Shown in pieces: positions 17,785 to 26,519 of a stretch of 64,000 bases of DNA (positions within the stretch are counted from its first letter, which is position 1; the number at the start of each line of letters is the position of its first letter). The notes beneath the pieces were generated by a model. It saw only the letters and a list, made by a program, of their open reading frames with translations. It did not search any database and had not been told where the DNA came from. Made by a program: the position numbers and the translations under genes. The DNA lies in the NCBI RefSeq assembly GCF_003852315.1, contig NZ_CP027762.1:2213501-2277500 (forward strand). The letters run 5' to 3'. This DNA comes from Pseudomonas sp. LBUM920 (GTDB lineage Bacteria > Pseudomonadota > Gammaproteobacteria > Pseudomonadales > Pseudomonadaceae).

Positions 17785-18693
17785 ATGTCGGTATCGGCTC
17801 TCGATACGTCTGTTTCTGTTTCATCAACCGCTGACACGGCGCTGGCTGATTCAAAGCCCGAGGCCAAGGCCAGCCGTGCGTTTTCTGTTGCGCCGTCCTA
17901 CGACAGCCACAGCGCCGGGAACGTGAGTTATAACCTGTCGGTCAACGTCTCCGGGCCGGTGTTTGGCGCTCATCAGCAAACAGCCCAGGGTCACAGTGAT
18001 CATCATCATTGGGCGCCGGCGATGAATCACTCGGCCTCGCAACAGGGTTTCATGCAGCAGTTTCAACACGCAATGGGCCATTGGTTTGGTAGTCAGCGAC
18101 CCCACGCGCATGCTCATCACAACGGCGTACCGCCAACGCCGGTGCCGGTTGGGTCGGGTAAACCAGACCTCGTCTACTCCCACAAAAGTAATGACCAACT
18201 GGCGCAGTTGCTGTTAAACAACTTCGCTGCGTTCACCGGATCAAGTCACTCCAAGACCCTGAGTGCTCGCACCCTCAGAGACATGGCGGCAAAACAGCTG
18301 GGCAGTGATCCCAACGTGAATGAAAACATTCGCACCGCCCGAGAGGTATTGCGGCGTACCGGCATGATGGACGCCCTGGGCAGTCGAACCGACCTGCACG
18401 CCCTGGCTAAACTCATTCGTGACGACAACCCCTTCAAATACAAGGATGACAAACAAATAGCCCAGGAAATGCTTAACCATTTCAATCAATTGAAAGATTA
18501 CGTTGGGCACGAAATCAACGTCAGAGACCTTCAGACGCTGGGCAAAACACCCATGACGGGCATTCCGTCGATCGACCATTTAATTCAGCTGAGTAAAGCG
18601 TTTACGGGCCGCGGCGATTCGCTGAAGAAAATGGACGCAGACGCGGATGGCCGGATCAACGTGTTTGAAATCCTGGTCGCATTGTCCCGCTGA
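17785..18693 (+). CDS. HrpK-like modular protein with EF-hand loop, candidate type III secreted protein
   Basis: 302 residues, start fixed by GGAGG five bases ahead. The first 20 residues are Ser/Thr/Val-rich (MSVSALDTSVSVSS), as in many type III secretion signals. A disordered part with His-rich runs (HSDHHHW, HAHAHH) covers about 20-130. Two related helical modules follow (QLAQLLLNNFAAFTG...RTLRDMA...AREVLRR near 135-205; QIAQEMLNHF...VRDLQTL near 225-260). The C-terminus has a canonical EF-hand loop, D284-A-D-A-D-G-R-I-N-V-F-E295. This layout resembles proteins annotated as HrpK-domain type III effectors or translocators, an assignment made from memory of the family. The hrp box upstream supports the role. 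No type III apparatus is in the window. Confidence 0.7.
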   Translation: MSVSALDTSVSVSSTADTALADSKPEAKASRAFSVAPSYDSHSAGNVSYNLSVNVSGPVFGAHQQTAQGHSDHHHWAPAMNHSASQQGFMQQFQHAMGHWFGSQRPHAHAHHNGVPPTPVPVGSGKPDLVYSHKSNDQLAQLLLNNFAAFTGSSHSKTLSARTLRDMAAKQLGSDPNVNENIRTAREVLRRTGMMDALGSRTDLHALAKLIRDDNPFKYKDDKQIAQEMLNHFNQLKDYVGHEINVRDLQTLGKTPMTGIPSIDHLIQLSKAFTGRGDSLKKMDADADGRINVFEILVALSR

Positions 18694-18810
18694 TTGAGTA
18701 CGCGCGATGCAATCGGCGCGGCAAACGCATCGTGGCGCTTGCTGCGCTGGATGGGCCCAACGGCTTAGCGCACTCGGTAGTCTTTTCAGAACGTGAATCA
18801 GGGCCTGGAT

Positions 18811-19140
18811 ATGACGTCAACTTCGTTTCAACCCTGCCCAAGGGGAGGCCTCGACACCTTCGCCCATGGCGTCGACGTTGAGCGCTCAACAGCGGTGACA
18901 GGGCAAGAGCTGCCGAATGACCTTCTGCCTGCGGCCCCGCCGAATGGGTACGCGGCAGAAGTGCAGCGCATGAAAGCGCTCGCGGGGCAGTGCAAGTTCC
19001 GGGCACCGGTCGCCGATGATTTCGCCCGCGGCATGCTTGCGCCTGGGGAGGCGAGCCGCAACGAAAGCAAAGGGTCGGGCGCCTGGGCTGTATTGATCCA
19101 TGGCCTGAAAACTGTCTGGCGTGGGGGGAAGTCGGATTGA
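18811..19140 (+). CDS. Hypothetical protein between two HrpK-like genes
   Basis: 109 residues from an ATG with AGGG eight bases ahead; a GTG at 18793 is in frame. I do not recognise a family. It begins with a Thr/Ser-rich, Pro-containing segment (MTSTSFQPCPRGG), has a helical-looking centre (YAAEVQRMKALAGQC), and ends with a basic patch (WRGGKSD). No membrane segment or signal peptide. It lies 117 bases after the first HrpK-like gene with no own hrp box, so it may be read from the promoter at 17681. A small effector or chaperone is possible by position alone. Codon use is compatible with coding, but confidence that it is a real gene is moderate. Confidence 0.5.
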   Translation: MTSTSFQPCPRGGLDTFAHGVDVERSTAVTGQELPNDLLPAAPPNGYAAEVQRMKALAGQCKFRAPVADDFARGMLAPGEASRNESKGSGAWAVLIHGLKTVWRGGKSD

Positions 19141-19191
19141 CCCAGGGCCTCATGGTTTTTACATGCTGTTATTGGTATTCAGCCGCTGCCC

Positions 19192-19219
19192 GGAACTATC
19201 GTGCCCAACTCGCCACACA
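19192..19219 (+). promoter_or_regulatory. Second hrp box
   Basis: GGAACT, 15 bases, CCACACA: a full match to GGAAC(C/T)-N15/16-CCACNNA. It lies 98 bases before the ATG at 19318, same strand. The CCACACA half is identical to the box at 17681, while the spacer sequences differ. Confidence 0.75.
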
Positions 19220-19317
19220 TCGGTTGCTTGCTCCTACGCAATCAACCCACTGATCCGGAGCACCTCGGTGTTGAATTTCAGGCAAGCACAGATCAGCAAA
19301 AGGTCGGGAGATGACGT

Positions 19318-20227
19318 ATGACAATTGAGGGTGCATTACCGCGCATGCTGCCAACGGCCATGGGCGGCCCGCAGGTTCGCTGGCCTTCGCCGCCGCCTGT
19401 GGCACAGCCATTTTGCGAGGATCAATCTGTTGCGCAAGACCTGCCGCCGCCGCGGCGGCACGGCTTGCGCGCTACCGTACCGTCGTTGCGGCACCAGGCG
19501 CTGCAGAACGCGCCAGCGGCTCGCGCAGACACCACGCTTCCGGGCCCGAGCTTCACCGATAGGCAACTGGCGCTCGAGTTGCGAAAGAACTTTGACGTGT
19601 TTGAAAACTACAGCGAGGGGGGCTGTGTGACGCCGTCCTCGCTGCGCCAATTTGCAGCCGAAAAGCGTGAGGGTGAATAACGTGCGCGACCGCATGATCC
19701 TGGTGGTCAGGGAAATTCTCAAGCGCCCGCTGCTGAGCGACGCAATCATCGATTGCGACGGCTATATCACCCGCGACAGCCTGGAAGCCGCTTGCGCATT
19801 GCGCGGCAACAGTTCACCCAACGCCTTCAGCCAGGACCCTTTCCATGGCCAGGGCAATGCCAGCGTCGTGCAGGCGTTGCAAGGTCACTTCAAACAGCTG
19901 AGGGACACGCTCAAGGACCGCACCGTGTTCTTTGAAACCTTTGAGTACGTGGATATTTCGCTGCTCAAAGTGGTGATGAATGACCCCGATGACAGCGACT
20001 CACTGGGCAGGCCGATTCTTGAACCCACCACCGGATTGCCCAGGAAGAAATACAGCGAGCACTGTGTATACACGGCAAAAAACATCATCGAGCGCCCAGG
20101 ATTATTGCGCTCGCTGGCGCGCGCCAATACCCAGCGCTTGTTTGGGCGCTCCAGGCACGAGGGCTGGCTGTGCAACAAAAGCCTGGAGCGCTGGCTGGAA
20201 CAGCACCAGATGCACAAGGCCCGGTAG
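19318..20227 (+). pseudogene. Frameshifted HrpK-like modular protein
   Basis: Two overlapping frames that together look like one gene. Frame one (19318-19680, 120 codons, GGGAG seven bases before ATG) ends in the first half of a HrpK-like module: QLALELRKNFDVFENYSEGG, then SLRQFAAEK. The second half, VREILKRPLLSDAI with DGYITRDSLEAAC, continues in the +1 frame (open from 19652 to 20227). In the intact paralogue at 17785 these two halves are continuous with nearly the same spacing. A third copy of the helix motif, AKNIIERPGLLRSL, with EGWLCNKSLERWL follows near the C-terminus. The frame changes between about 19650 and 19680. A true mutation, a sequencing error, or recoding are all possible; no canonical slippery site is obvious. 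Confidence 0.65.
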
Positions 20228-20253
20228 CGTCCAGGCCGTGTGCGGCAGGCAAT

Positions 20254-21405
20254 TTACACCTTGAGGATTTTGCCGCTGATGGCCACCCCGGCCAGCAGCA
20301 TCGCGACCAGCACGAAGGCGATGCTCAAGCTGCTGCCGTGGGCGATAAAGCCGATCATGGCCGGGCCGGCAAGAATGCCGGCATAGCCCAGGGTCGTAAT
20401 GGCCGGTACCGCAATGTGCTCCGGCATGACTTTTTGCTTGCCGACGGCGGTGTACAGCACCGGCACGATGTTCGAGCAACCAGCGCCCACCAATGCATAC
20501 CCCAGCAGCGCGGTTTCCCAGGCCGGGAACAGCGTGGCGAGCAGCATGCCGGCGGTGGCCAGCGAGCCGCCGATAACAATCACACGGGTGGCGCCCAGCC
20601 GTCGCACAATGGCATCGCCGGTCAGGCGTCCCGCAGTCATGGTCAAGGCAAATGCCGCATAGCCGAGGCCGGCGTAAGCCTCATCCAGGCCACGCTCGGC
20701 GCTGAGGAATACGGCACTCCAATCCAGCACCGCGCCCTCAGCCAAAAATACGATGAAACACAGGCAGCCAATAAACAGCACCACACCGTGAGGCACTGCA
20801 AACGCCGGGCCCGAGCTTTCACTGCCGTAGGGCAACAGATGTGGCCCGGCCTTGAGCAGCGCGACCGCCACGATCACGATCACCACCAGGGTCGCCTGCA
20901 ACGGCGACAGGCCCAGGCCGAGCAACCCGGAGACTCCCGCCGCACCGACAATGCCGCCGAGGCTGAACAAGCCGTGAAAGCCCGACATCATGGTTTTACC
21001 GCTGGCACGCTCAACGATGACGGCTTGCAGGTTGACCGTCGAATCCACGGTGCCCAGGCCTGCGCCGAACAGAAACAGCCCGGCCATCAGCAGTGGGATC
21101 GAGCTGACCGTCGCGAGCATCGGCAGGGCCAGGCAGATCATGATCGTGCCGCCCGTCAGCACGCGTCGGCAGCCGAAACGTGAGGCCAGCGCACCGGCCA
21201 CCGGCATGGCGATGATCGAACCCACTCCCAGGCACAACAGCAGCAGACCCAGCGTGCCCTCGTTGAGTTGCGCGCGTGCCTTGGCATACGGCACCAGCGG
21301 CGCCCAGGCGGCGATGCCGAAGCCGGCGATGAAAAAAGCGATACGGGTCGACATTTGTTCCAGTCGCCCGGGAACCACGGGCGCTGGAGTGGGAATGGCA
21401 GTCAT
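20254..21405 (-). CDS. MFS transporter (YbjJ-like)
   Basis: 383 residues with 12 predicted helices. The conserved loop 2-3 motif is ALASRFGCRRVLTGG, and the segment FHGLFSLGGIVGAAG near residue 145 is typical of the YbjJ/fucose-permease-like MFS group (FHxxfSlGg). The ATG has AAGGA six bases ahead. The substrate is unknown. The gene is convergent with the HrpK-like island, 26 bases away. It is divergent from the DapF-like gene, with 182 bases between the two starts, which may share a promoter region. Confidence 0.87.
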   Translation of the reverse strand: MTAIPTPAPVVPGRLEQMSTRIAFFIAGFGIAAWAPLVPYAKARAQLNEGTLGLLLLCLGVGSIIAMPVAGALASRFGCRRVLTGGTIMICLALPMLATVSSIPLLMAGLFLFGAGLGTVDSTVNLQAVIVERASGKTMMSGFHGLFSLGGIVGAAGVSGLLGLGLSPLQATLVVIVIVAVALLKAGPHLLPYGSESSGPAFAVPHGVVLFIGCLCFIVFLAEGAVLDWSAVFLSAERGLDEAYAGLGYAAFALTMTAGRLTGDAIVRRLGATRVIVIGGSLATAGMLLATLFPAWETALLGYALVGAGCSNIVPVLYTAVGKQKVMPEHIAVPAITTLGYAGILAGPAMIGFIAHGSSLSIAFVLVAMLLAGVAISGKILKV

Positions 21406-21587
21406 GAAAAATCCTTGGTTTTGCGTTCAGCGAACGATGTCCGGCGCGACATCCTTGCATATCAGGCGCTCTCGAGCGAGCCGGGTTCCCTTCGGATGAC
21501 CCGATCGACAGTTCTGTAATACGCTGCCGTCCCGTGTGCAGGCAATTGGACGGACAAGCCGATGAAGATTTTCAAGCGGGTGGCAAT

Positions 21588-22574
21588 ATGACCCAGTTCT
21601 ATGACGCGCGGGGCAATATCTACGCGGTGGCCAGCCCGGCCTATCTGCGCAGCCGCGGTGTCGATGTGCCCGAGCGCGCTGACTTGGCGGCGCACACTCG
21701 CAAGGACTGGGCAGCATCGGCAATCTCCTCCGAGTGCGGCTGGGGCGCGTTGCCTCGACCCGCCAATGCGAAGGCGCACCGTTGCGATGGTTTGCTGGTC
21801 GGGCCATTTCAATCCGCGCCGCCGTTCGACCTGCTGATCGTCAATACGGATGGCTCTCTCGCCGAACGCAGCGGCAACGGTCTGACTATCTTTGCGCAGG
21901 CGTTGACCGATCAGGGCTTGATCGTTCAGACGTGTGAATTGCGCGTGCACCATGACCAGCCGGTCACGGCGTCGCCTGTTGCCACCCGCGTGGAGCCGGC
22001 GTTGTACGAACAGGTGGCAGGTTTCTGGCTGGCATTGGGGCTACCGATGTTCGGCCCCGGCGCAGTGGCCGCTGCGGGTGTCAATGCGGTTGCGGTCAGG
22101 GAGCGTGAGTTCAGTCACGTGGCCGCGTTGGCGGCAATCAACCCGCACTGGGCTTGCAGTGAGTTTGTACGCGTGGGCAACCCTCATTGCGTGACGCTCG
22201 TCGAGCACGCCAGCGCGTTACCCGACAATCGGTCGATGCAACAGCCTGAACTGTTCGGGTTGTTGCAGGCGATTGCCTTCGCACCGCCGCTCGGGCGTGG
22301 TCAACCTTGTAGTGCCGGAATCAATCTGCAATGGGCTGCCCGATCTTCGGACAATCACCTGATCGCGCGGGTGTTTGAGCGGGGAGAGGGTCCCACCGCG
22401 TCCTCGGGGACCAGCGCCAGTGCAGTGGCGTGCGCGGCATGGCGAGCAGGTTGGGTCACGGACGGCGTGGTAACCGTGGTCATGCCAGGTGGCACGGCGC
22501 CCGTACGGTTGCAAAGCCAGGGTGAAACACTGCTGAACGTCAGCCTGTTCGGGACTGCCAGGGCTCAAGCCTGA
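21588..22574 (+). CDS. Diaminopimelate-epimerase-fold protein lacking both catalytic cysteines
   Basis: 328 residues with the two-lobed DapF fold: N-terminal YDARGNIYAV, the lobe-one active site VNTDGSLAERSGNG near 87-98, the VRVGNPHCVTLVE strand-turn (as GNPH in DapF) near 200, and lobe-two GEGPTASSGTSASA near 267-279. In true DapF, Cys occupies the residue before GNG and the one before GTG; here both are Ser (95 and 273). The cofactor-free two-base racemase mechanism is therefore probably altered, so I would not call it dapF. Related enzymes with non-Cys active sites are dehydratases or isomerases. An upstream GTG at 21534 is possible, but the ATG at 21588 gives the normal N-terminus. No lysine-pathway neighbours. 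Confidence 0.8.
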   Translation: MTQFYDARGNIYAVASPAYLRSRGVDVPERADLAAHTRKDWAASAISSECGWGALPRPANAKAHRCDGLLVGPFQSAPPFDLLIVNTDGSLAERSGNGLTIFAQALTDQGLIVQTCELRVHHDQPVTASPVATRVEPALYEQVAGFWLALGLPMFGPGAVAAAGVNAVAVREREFSHVAALAAINPHWACSEFVRVGNPHCVTLVEHASALPDNRSMQQPELFGLLQAIAFAPPLGRGQPCSAGINLQWAARSSDNHLIARVFERGEGPTASSGTSASAVACAAWRAGWVTDGVVTVVMPGGTAPVRLQSQGETLLNVSLFGTARAQA

Positions 22575-22875
22575 TCGTGACAGAGCAGCTGATGGCGTGG
22601 GTTAGTGTCAGCTGTTTCTTTATTGGTTAGTTAGGTTTGTGAAGTTAACGTAGGAAATTTCTTGTTGTTCGTAGTTGCTTTATTAACGCGCTGTAATGTT
22701 TCGTAAAAGACACTTCCGACCCCAATGTACGAAACTTCTTTTTTGTTTTTGAAGAGCCGAATGTCGCGTGAAATCGCTAAGCTTCACTGCGTTAAGGCGC
22801 TTTTTCCCAGCTGTTCGATCAACATCCGACGGGAGAAAGCCTTTCAGTCAACTATGTGATGATGGGTAACTACGG
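22575..22875. other. AT-rich intergenic region upstream of vgrG
   Basis: About 300 bases without a supported gene, clearly more AT-rich than its surroundings. It contains an inverted repeat, GTTTCGTA (22698-22705) and TACGAAAC (22728-22735), 22 bases apart. It probably carries the vgrG promoter. I found no convincing sigma-54 -24/-12 element or hrp box in it. Confidence 0.55.
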
Positions 22876-24894
22876 ATGGTGAGTGCGTTAATGTCAACAC
22901 GTTTCAAATTGATACTTCCAGAAGTTGCCAGCGACTTTCAAGTGCTCGCTTTTGAAGGCAATGAAGTCATTGATCAGCCTTATTTCATTCAACTGCAGGT
23001 AGTCAGTGAAAACGCCTCGCTGGACCTTGAGGCACTGCTCCATCAGCCTGCCTATCTTGACTTCGGCACGGCGGACGCAGGGCTGCATGGGCAAATCCAC
23101 GCCATCGGCCGTGATGATCCGGGCGCGCGGCTGACCCGTTATCACCTCACCCTGGCCCCCCGGCTGGCGTGCCTGGCCCACCGGCGTGACCAGCGGATTT
23201 TCCAGCAGCGCAGTGTGCCGCAGATCATCGCTGCGGTGCTTGAGCATCACGGTATCCTTGCCGACGCCTATTGCTTCGAACTCGGCCCGGTGGTCTATCC
23301 GCCACGCACGTTCTGCGTGCAGTACGCTGAAACCGATCTGCACTTCATCCAGCGCCTGTGCGAAGAGGAGGGCATTCACTACCATTTCCGCCACAGCACG
23401 AACAATCACGTGCTGGTGTTTGGTGACGACCAGACGGTGTTTCGGCGCTTGCCTGCGCAGCGCTACTGTCCGGTGCATGACTATGTCGACGAATCGGGGG
23501 TGATCCAGGGTTTCGAGGTGCGCCTGGAAACCCGCACTCGGCATACGGCTCGCCGCGATCATGATTTCGAGCACCCGTTGTTGCGCTTGCACGACACGGC
23601 AGGCACTGCCTGGGCGCAACCTTTGGAGGATTATCGCTACCCTGGTGGCTTCTTTGACCCTGCACGGGGCAAACAATTGACGCGCCGAAGCCTGGAGCGC
23701 CATCAGAGCGACCGTCATCACGCGCTGGGCAGCAGTGATCAAGCTGCGTTGAGCTGCGGCCATTTCCTCGAACTGCGTGATCACCCCGATCCGGCCTGCA
23801 ACGACCTTTGGTTGATCACATCAGTGCGTCATGAGGGTTATCAACCGCAGGTACTTGAGGAAGCGGTGGTTGAGACGGACGCATTCCAGGGCTACCGCAA
23901 CCGGTTCATCGCCACACCCTGGCGCGCGCCTTATCGGCCTCTTCTGAAGCACCCGAAGCCGACCATCAATGGCAGTCAAACCGCCACAGTGACAGGGCCT
24001 GCGGGCGAAGAGGTGTATTGCGATGCCTATGGCCGGGTGAAAGTACGGTTTCATTGGGATCGCCTGGAAAACGCCGATGACAAAAGCAGCTGCTGGGTAC
24101 GGGTAGCGTCCGGTTGGGCGGGGGATGGCTTTGGCGCAATGATGATTCCGCGCGTGGGCATGGAGGTGCTGGTGACCTTCCTGGAGGGCGATCCCGACCG
24201 GCCATTGATCAACGGCTGCCTGCCCAATGCGTTGCACATGCCGACCTATCCTTTGCCGCAGCACGGTACCCGCAGTGTCTTGCGCAGCCGCAGTTCGCCG
24301 GGCGGCGGGGGAGCCAACGAACTGCACCTTGAAGATCGCCGTGGCGAGGAACTCATCTACTTGCGCGCTCAGCGTGATCTGGAGCAGAAAGTGGGGCACG
24401 ACAGTCGCTTGGAGGTCGTCGGAGAGCGCCACGAAATCATCCGTGGACTGAGCACGGCTCACCTGCAAAGCGGCGAGCGTCGTCATATCGGGGGTGATCG
24501 CAATGTCGAGCTCAAAGCGCATGATCACCTGGACGTGCAGGGCGACAGTCAGACACGGGTAGGGCGTTTGCTGGTCATAGAAGCCGGGCAACAAATCCAT
24601 CTCAAGGCAGGTGCCAGCCTGGTCATCGATGCGGGCGCGCAACTGAGCCTCAGGGCTGGGGGTGAGTATGTGCTGGTTCAGGCCGGCGGTATTTTCACCA
24701 GCAAACCCATTACCGTCGGCGGCTTGCCACCCCCGAATTCATCAACGAGCCCCTTTTCAGCAACAACAGGCCCGAAAATGGCGGTTGCGCAAGGCCTCGT
24801 CATGGCGTTGGCCCGGCAATTGGGGGCTGATTTTTGTCCTGTGTGCGAGCAATGCCGCGAAGGCCAGTGCGCTATCAAGCGGAGGGCTGCTTGA
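22876..24894 (+). CDS. vgrG: Type VI secretion spike protein VgrG
   Basis: 672 residues. The gp27-like head covers about 1-330 (FCVQYAETDLHFIQRLCEEEGIHY is the family hallmark near 155), the gp5 OB-fold about 380-450 (VYCDAYGRVKVRFHWDR, then SGWAGDGFGAMMIPRVGMEV), followed by the DUF2345 beta-helix needle with the ELHLEDRRGEELIYLRAQRD and HDHLDVQGDSQTRVG repeats. The Cys-rich tail CPVCEQCREGQC is common in Pseudomonas VgrG proteins. It forms the trimeric tip of a type VI system and carries the effector encoded downstream. No T6SS baseplate or sheath genes are present, so this is an orphan vgrG locus. ATG at 22891 is an alternative start. The stop overlaps the next ATG (TGATG). Confidence 0.95.
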   Translation: MVSALMSTRFKLILPEVASDFQVLAFEGNEVIDQPYFIQLQVVSENASLDLEALLHQPAYLDFGTADAGLHGQIHAIGRDDPGARLTRYHLTLAPRLACLAHRRDQRIFQQRSVPQIIAAVLEHHGILADAYCFELGPVVYPPRTFCVQYAETDLHFIQRLCEEEGIHYHFRHSTNNHVLVFGDDQTVFRRLPAQRYCPVHDYVDESGVIQGFEVRLETRTRHTARRDHDFEHPLLRLHDTAGTAWAQPLEDYRYPGGFFDPARGKQLTRRSLERHQSDRHHALGSSDQAALSCGHFLELRDHPDPACNDLWLITSVRHEGYQPQVLEEAVVETDAFQGYRNRFIATPWRAPYRPLLKHPKPTINGSQTATVTGPAGEEVYCDAYGRVKVRFHWDRLENADDKSSCWVRVASGWAGDGFGAMMIPRVGMEVLVTFLEGDPDRPLINGCLPNALHMPTYPLPQHGTRSVLRSRSSPGGGGANELHLEDRRGEELIYLRAQRDLEQKVGHDSRLEVVGERHEIIRGLSTAHLQSGERRHIGGDRNVELKAHDHLDVQGDSQTRVGRLLVIEAGQQIHLKAGASLVIDAGAQLSLRAGGEYVLVQAGGIFTSKPITVGGLPPPNSSTSPFSATTGPKMAVAQGLVMALARQLGADFCPVCEQCREGQCAIKRRAA

Positions 24895-25730
24895 TGCAGA
24901 GCACGCCTGGCCGCTGGATGGCCCAACAGCAACAAGCGGGCCGCCGACTGTGTCTGATCCTTGACGGCAACCATGAGGCACGCCAGCCGCTGCTGGCAGC
25001 CCGTAATCTGTCGCAATATTGCAGTCTCTACGGTGAGAGCGCTGTGGCCGAACTGGCAGCGGTTGGTCCGGTGATCCTGCTATTGGAGCAGGCAAGTGAG
25101 CCTGCGCTGTTCGACCTGCTGCAGCACCCGCAGTCTGACTGGGGTTGGTTGGCAAGCCTGCCCGACGACGACCTGGCCGGTGCGGCCCGACATTGGCGCG
25201 AGCGCATGCTGGTAGGGCTCGAGGGCAGCCAGGCGTTGTATCGCTTTCATGACAATCGAACCCTGGCTCGCGTGTTGGCTCATCTGCCGAGTGAGCACTG
25301 GCCGGTGTTCCTCGGCCCGCTGATCAGCGTGTGCTACTGGCACGAGGGCCATTGGCACCACGGCGATAATCCGGCCCCCGGTGAGTATCCGGTGCCAGTT
25401 CCGGCACCCTGGCTCAACACCCCCAACCCCCATACGGCGGCCATCCTGCACGCCAATGTCCTGCGTTACCTGCTGACCGAGCACAGCGAAGACCTCGCCG
25501 CACTGGTTGAATTCCAGGACCCTCGAATCTGGTTATCTCAGGTATTGGAACAGGCTCGTGCGTGGCAATGGCGTGCGCCGCAACAGCTTGAGTTCCTGGT
25601 AATGCGCAGGTTGGAAGAGGCAACGCGTACCTGCGTCATTCAGTGGCAGCCAATGCAAGGAGAAACGCCTGGGGACCACTTCGAACGAGTATCGGCGCAG
25701 TGGCGCAGGCTGGGAGGTATGCATGGATAA
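24894..25730 (+). CDS. DUF4123 (Tap) type VI effector adaptor
   Basis: 278 residues without signal peptide. The DUF4123 domain covers about residues 15-135: CLILDGNHEARQPLL, then GPVILLLEQ, WGWLASLPDDDLAGAARHWRERM, LYRFHDNRTLARVL and VFLGPLISVCYW, all typical of Tap/TEC chaperones. These load a specific effector onto the cognate VgrG and do not travel with it. The position directly after vgrG and before a lipase fits. The last 120 residues vary between adaptors and would contact the effector. Its end overlaps the lipoprotein gene start by 8 bases. Confidence 0.9.
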   Translation: MQSTPGRWMAQQQQAGRRLCLILDGNHEARQPLLAARNLSQYCSLYGESAVAELAAVGPVILLLEQASEPALFDLLQHPQSDWGWLASLPDDDLAGAARHWRERMLVGLEGSQALYRFHDNRTLARVLAHLPSEHWPVFLGPLISVCYWHEGHWHHGDNPAPGEYPVPVPAPWLNTPNPHTAAILHANVLRYLLTEHSEDLAALVEFQDPRIWLSQVLEQARAWQWRAPQQLEFLVMRRLEEATRTCVIQWQPMQGETPGDHFERVSAQWRRLGGMHG

Positions 25731-26505
25731 GCGGCTGCGTGGTGCATTGGTCGCGCTGGGTGCGGGATGGCTTTCGGGATGTGCGGTGGGGCCGGTCAAT
25801 CACTTCACGTTGGAGGTGGATTTGCCTGCGGAGTTTCGGTTTACAGGGGCGGCTAACTACGGTCCTGCAAGGGACCAGTTGTGCACCTTGCCGCGACGTC
25901 GAGGCAAGAGGCCAGAGCGGAAGATCTTTATTGCTGATTACAAACCGGTGGCCGAACGAGTGAGCTATGACCTGCCGCTGACTGAAACCATCGAGGGATG
26001 CCCATCGGTGTTGAAGAGCGTGGAGTTCGACATTTATGCGAAATGGGGCGAGCGCGACGCAGATGTCGGTGGAGATTCAGCCGCTATCTATTTCGCAGAT
26101 CCTGTCGAATCTGAGCGCGTAGCAGGGATGCCCGGCTCAGGTGTGCAGGAGCTGGCCGGTCAATGCAGGTGGTTTTTTCGCACGGTGGGGCCCTTGCATG
26201 CAATCAGAAAAATTCTGGAGTGCAGAGCGTTGGACGCAGGAGGGCAGCGGCAGAAAGTTCGAGCGGGCGGTGTCGTGCAACGAGAGCTGTTACCTGGAAA
26301 AAAAGTCAGGCTGGAACTGGCGCTTTCAGATCAGGAAGAACCGGCTTTTGACCGGCGGTGGATAGCTGTACCGGGAGGGTGGAAACGCTGCAGGGGTAAA
26401 AGCTTTGAGGATCAGCAGGGAGCTTGCGAGCCCGATAACAAGGACTTCAAACCTATAAAGATGCCGGATGGACGCACTTGTGATGTCTATCCCACCTGTA
26501 ATTGA
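25723..26505 (+). CDS. Lipoprotein, candidate immunity protein to the adjacent lipase effector
   Basis: 260 residues, start with GGAGG five bases ahead. The signal peptide ends in a lipobox LSGC near residue 20; no Asp follows the Cys directly, so outer-membrane or periplasmic-face anchoring is likely. The mature part is unknown to me and contains eight or so Cys, implying disulfides and a periplasmic location. Immunity proteins to type VI lipases (Tli) are typically periplasmic lipoproteins encoded beside the effector. Here it precedes the effector. No sequence motif proves immunity; an accessory role is possible. Confidence 0.75.
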   Translation: MDKRLRGALVALGAGWLSGCAVGPVNHFTLEVDLPAEFRFTGAANYGPARDQLCTLPRRRGKRPERKIFIADYKPVAERVSYDLPLTETIEGCPSVLKSVEFDIYAKWGERDADVGGDSAAIYFADPVESERVAGMPGSGVQELAGQCRWFFRTVGPLHAIRKILECRALDAGGQRQKVRAGGVVQRELLPGKKVRLELALSDQEEPAFDRRWIAVPGGWKRCRGKSFEDQQGACEPDNKDFKPIKMPDGRTCDVYPTCN

Positions 26506-26519
26506 CAAGGAGTCGAGTC

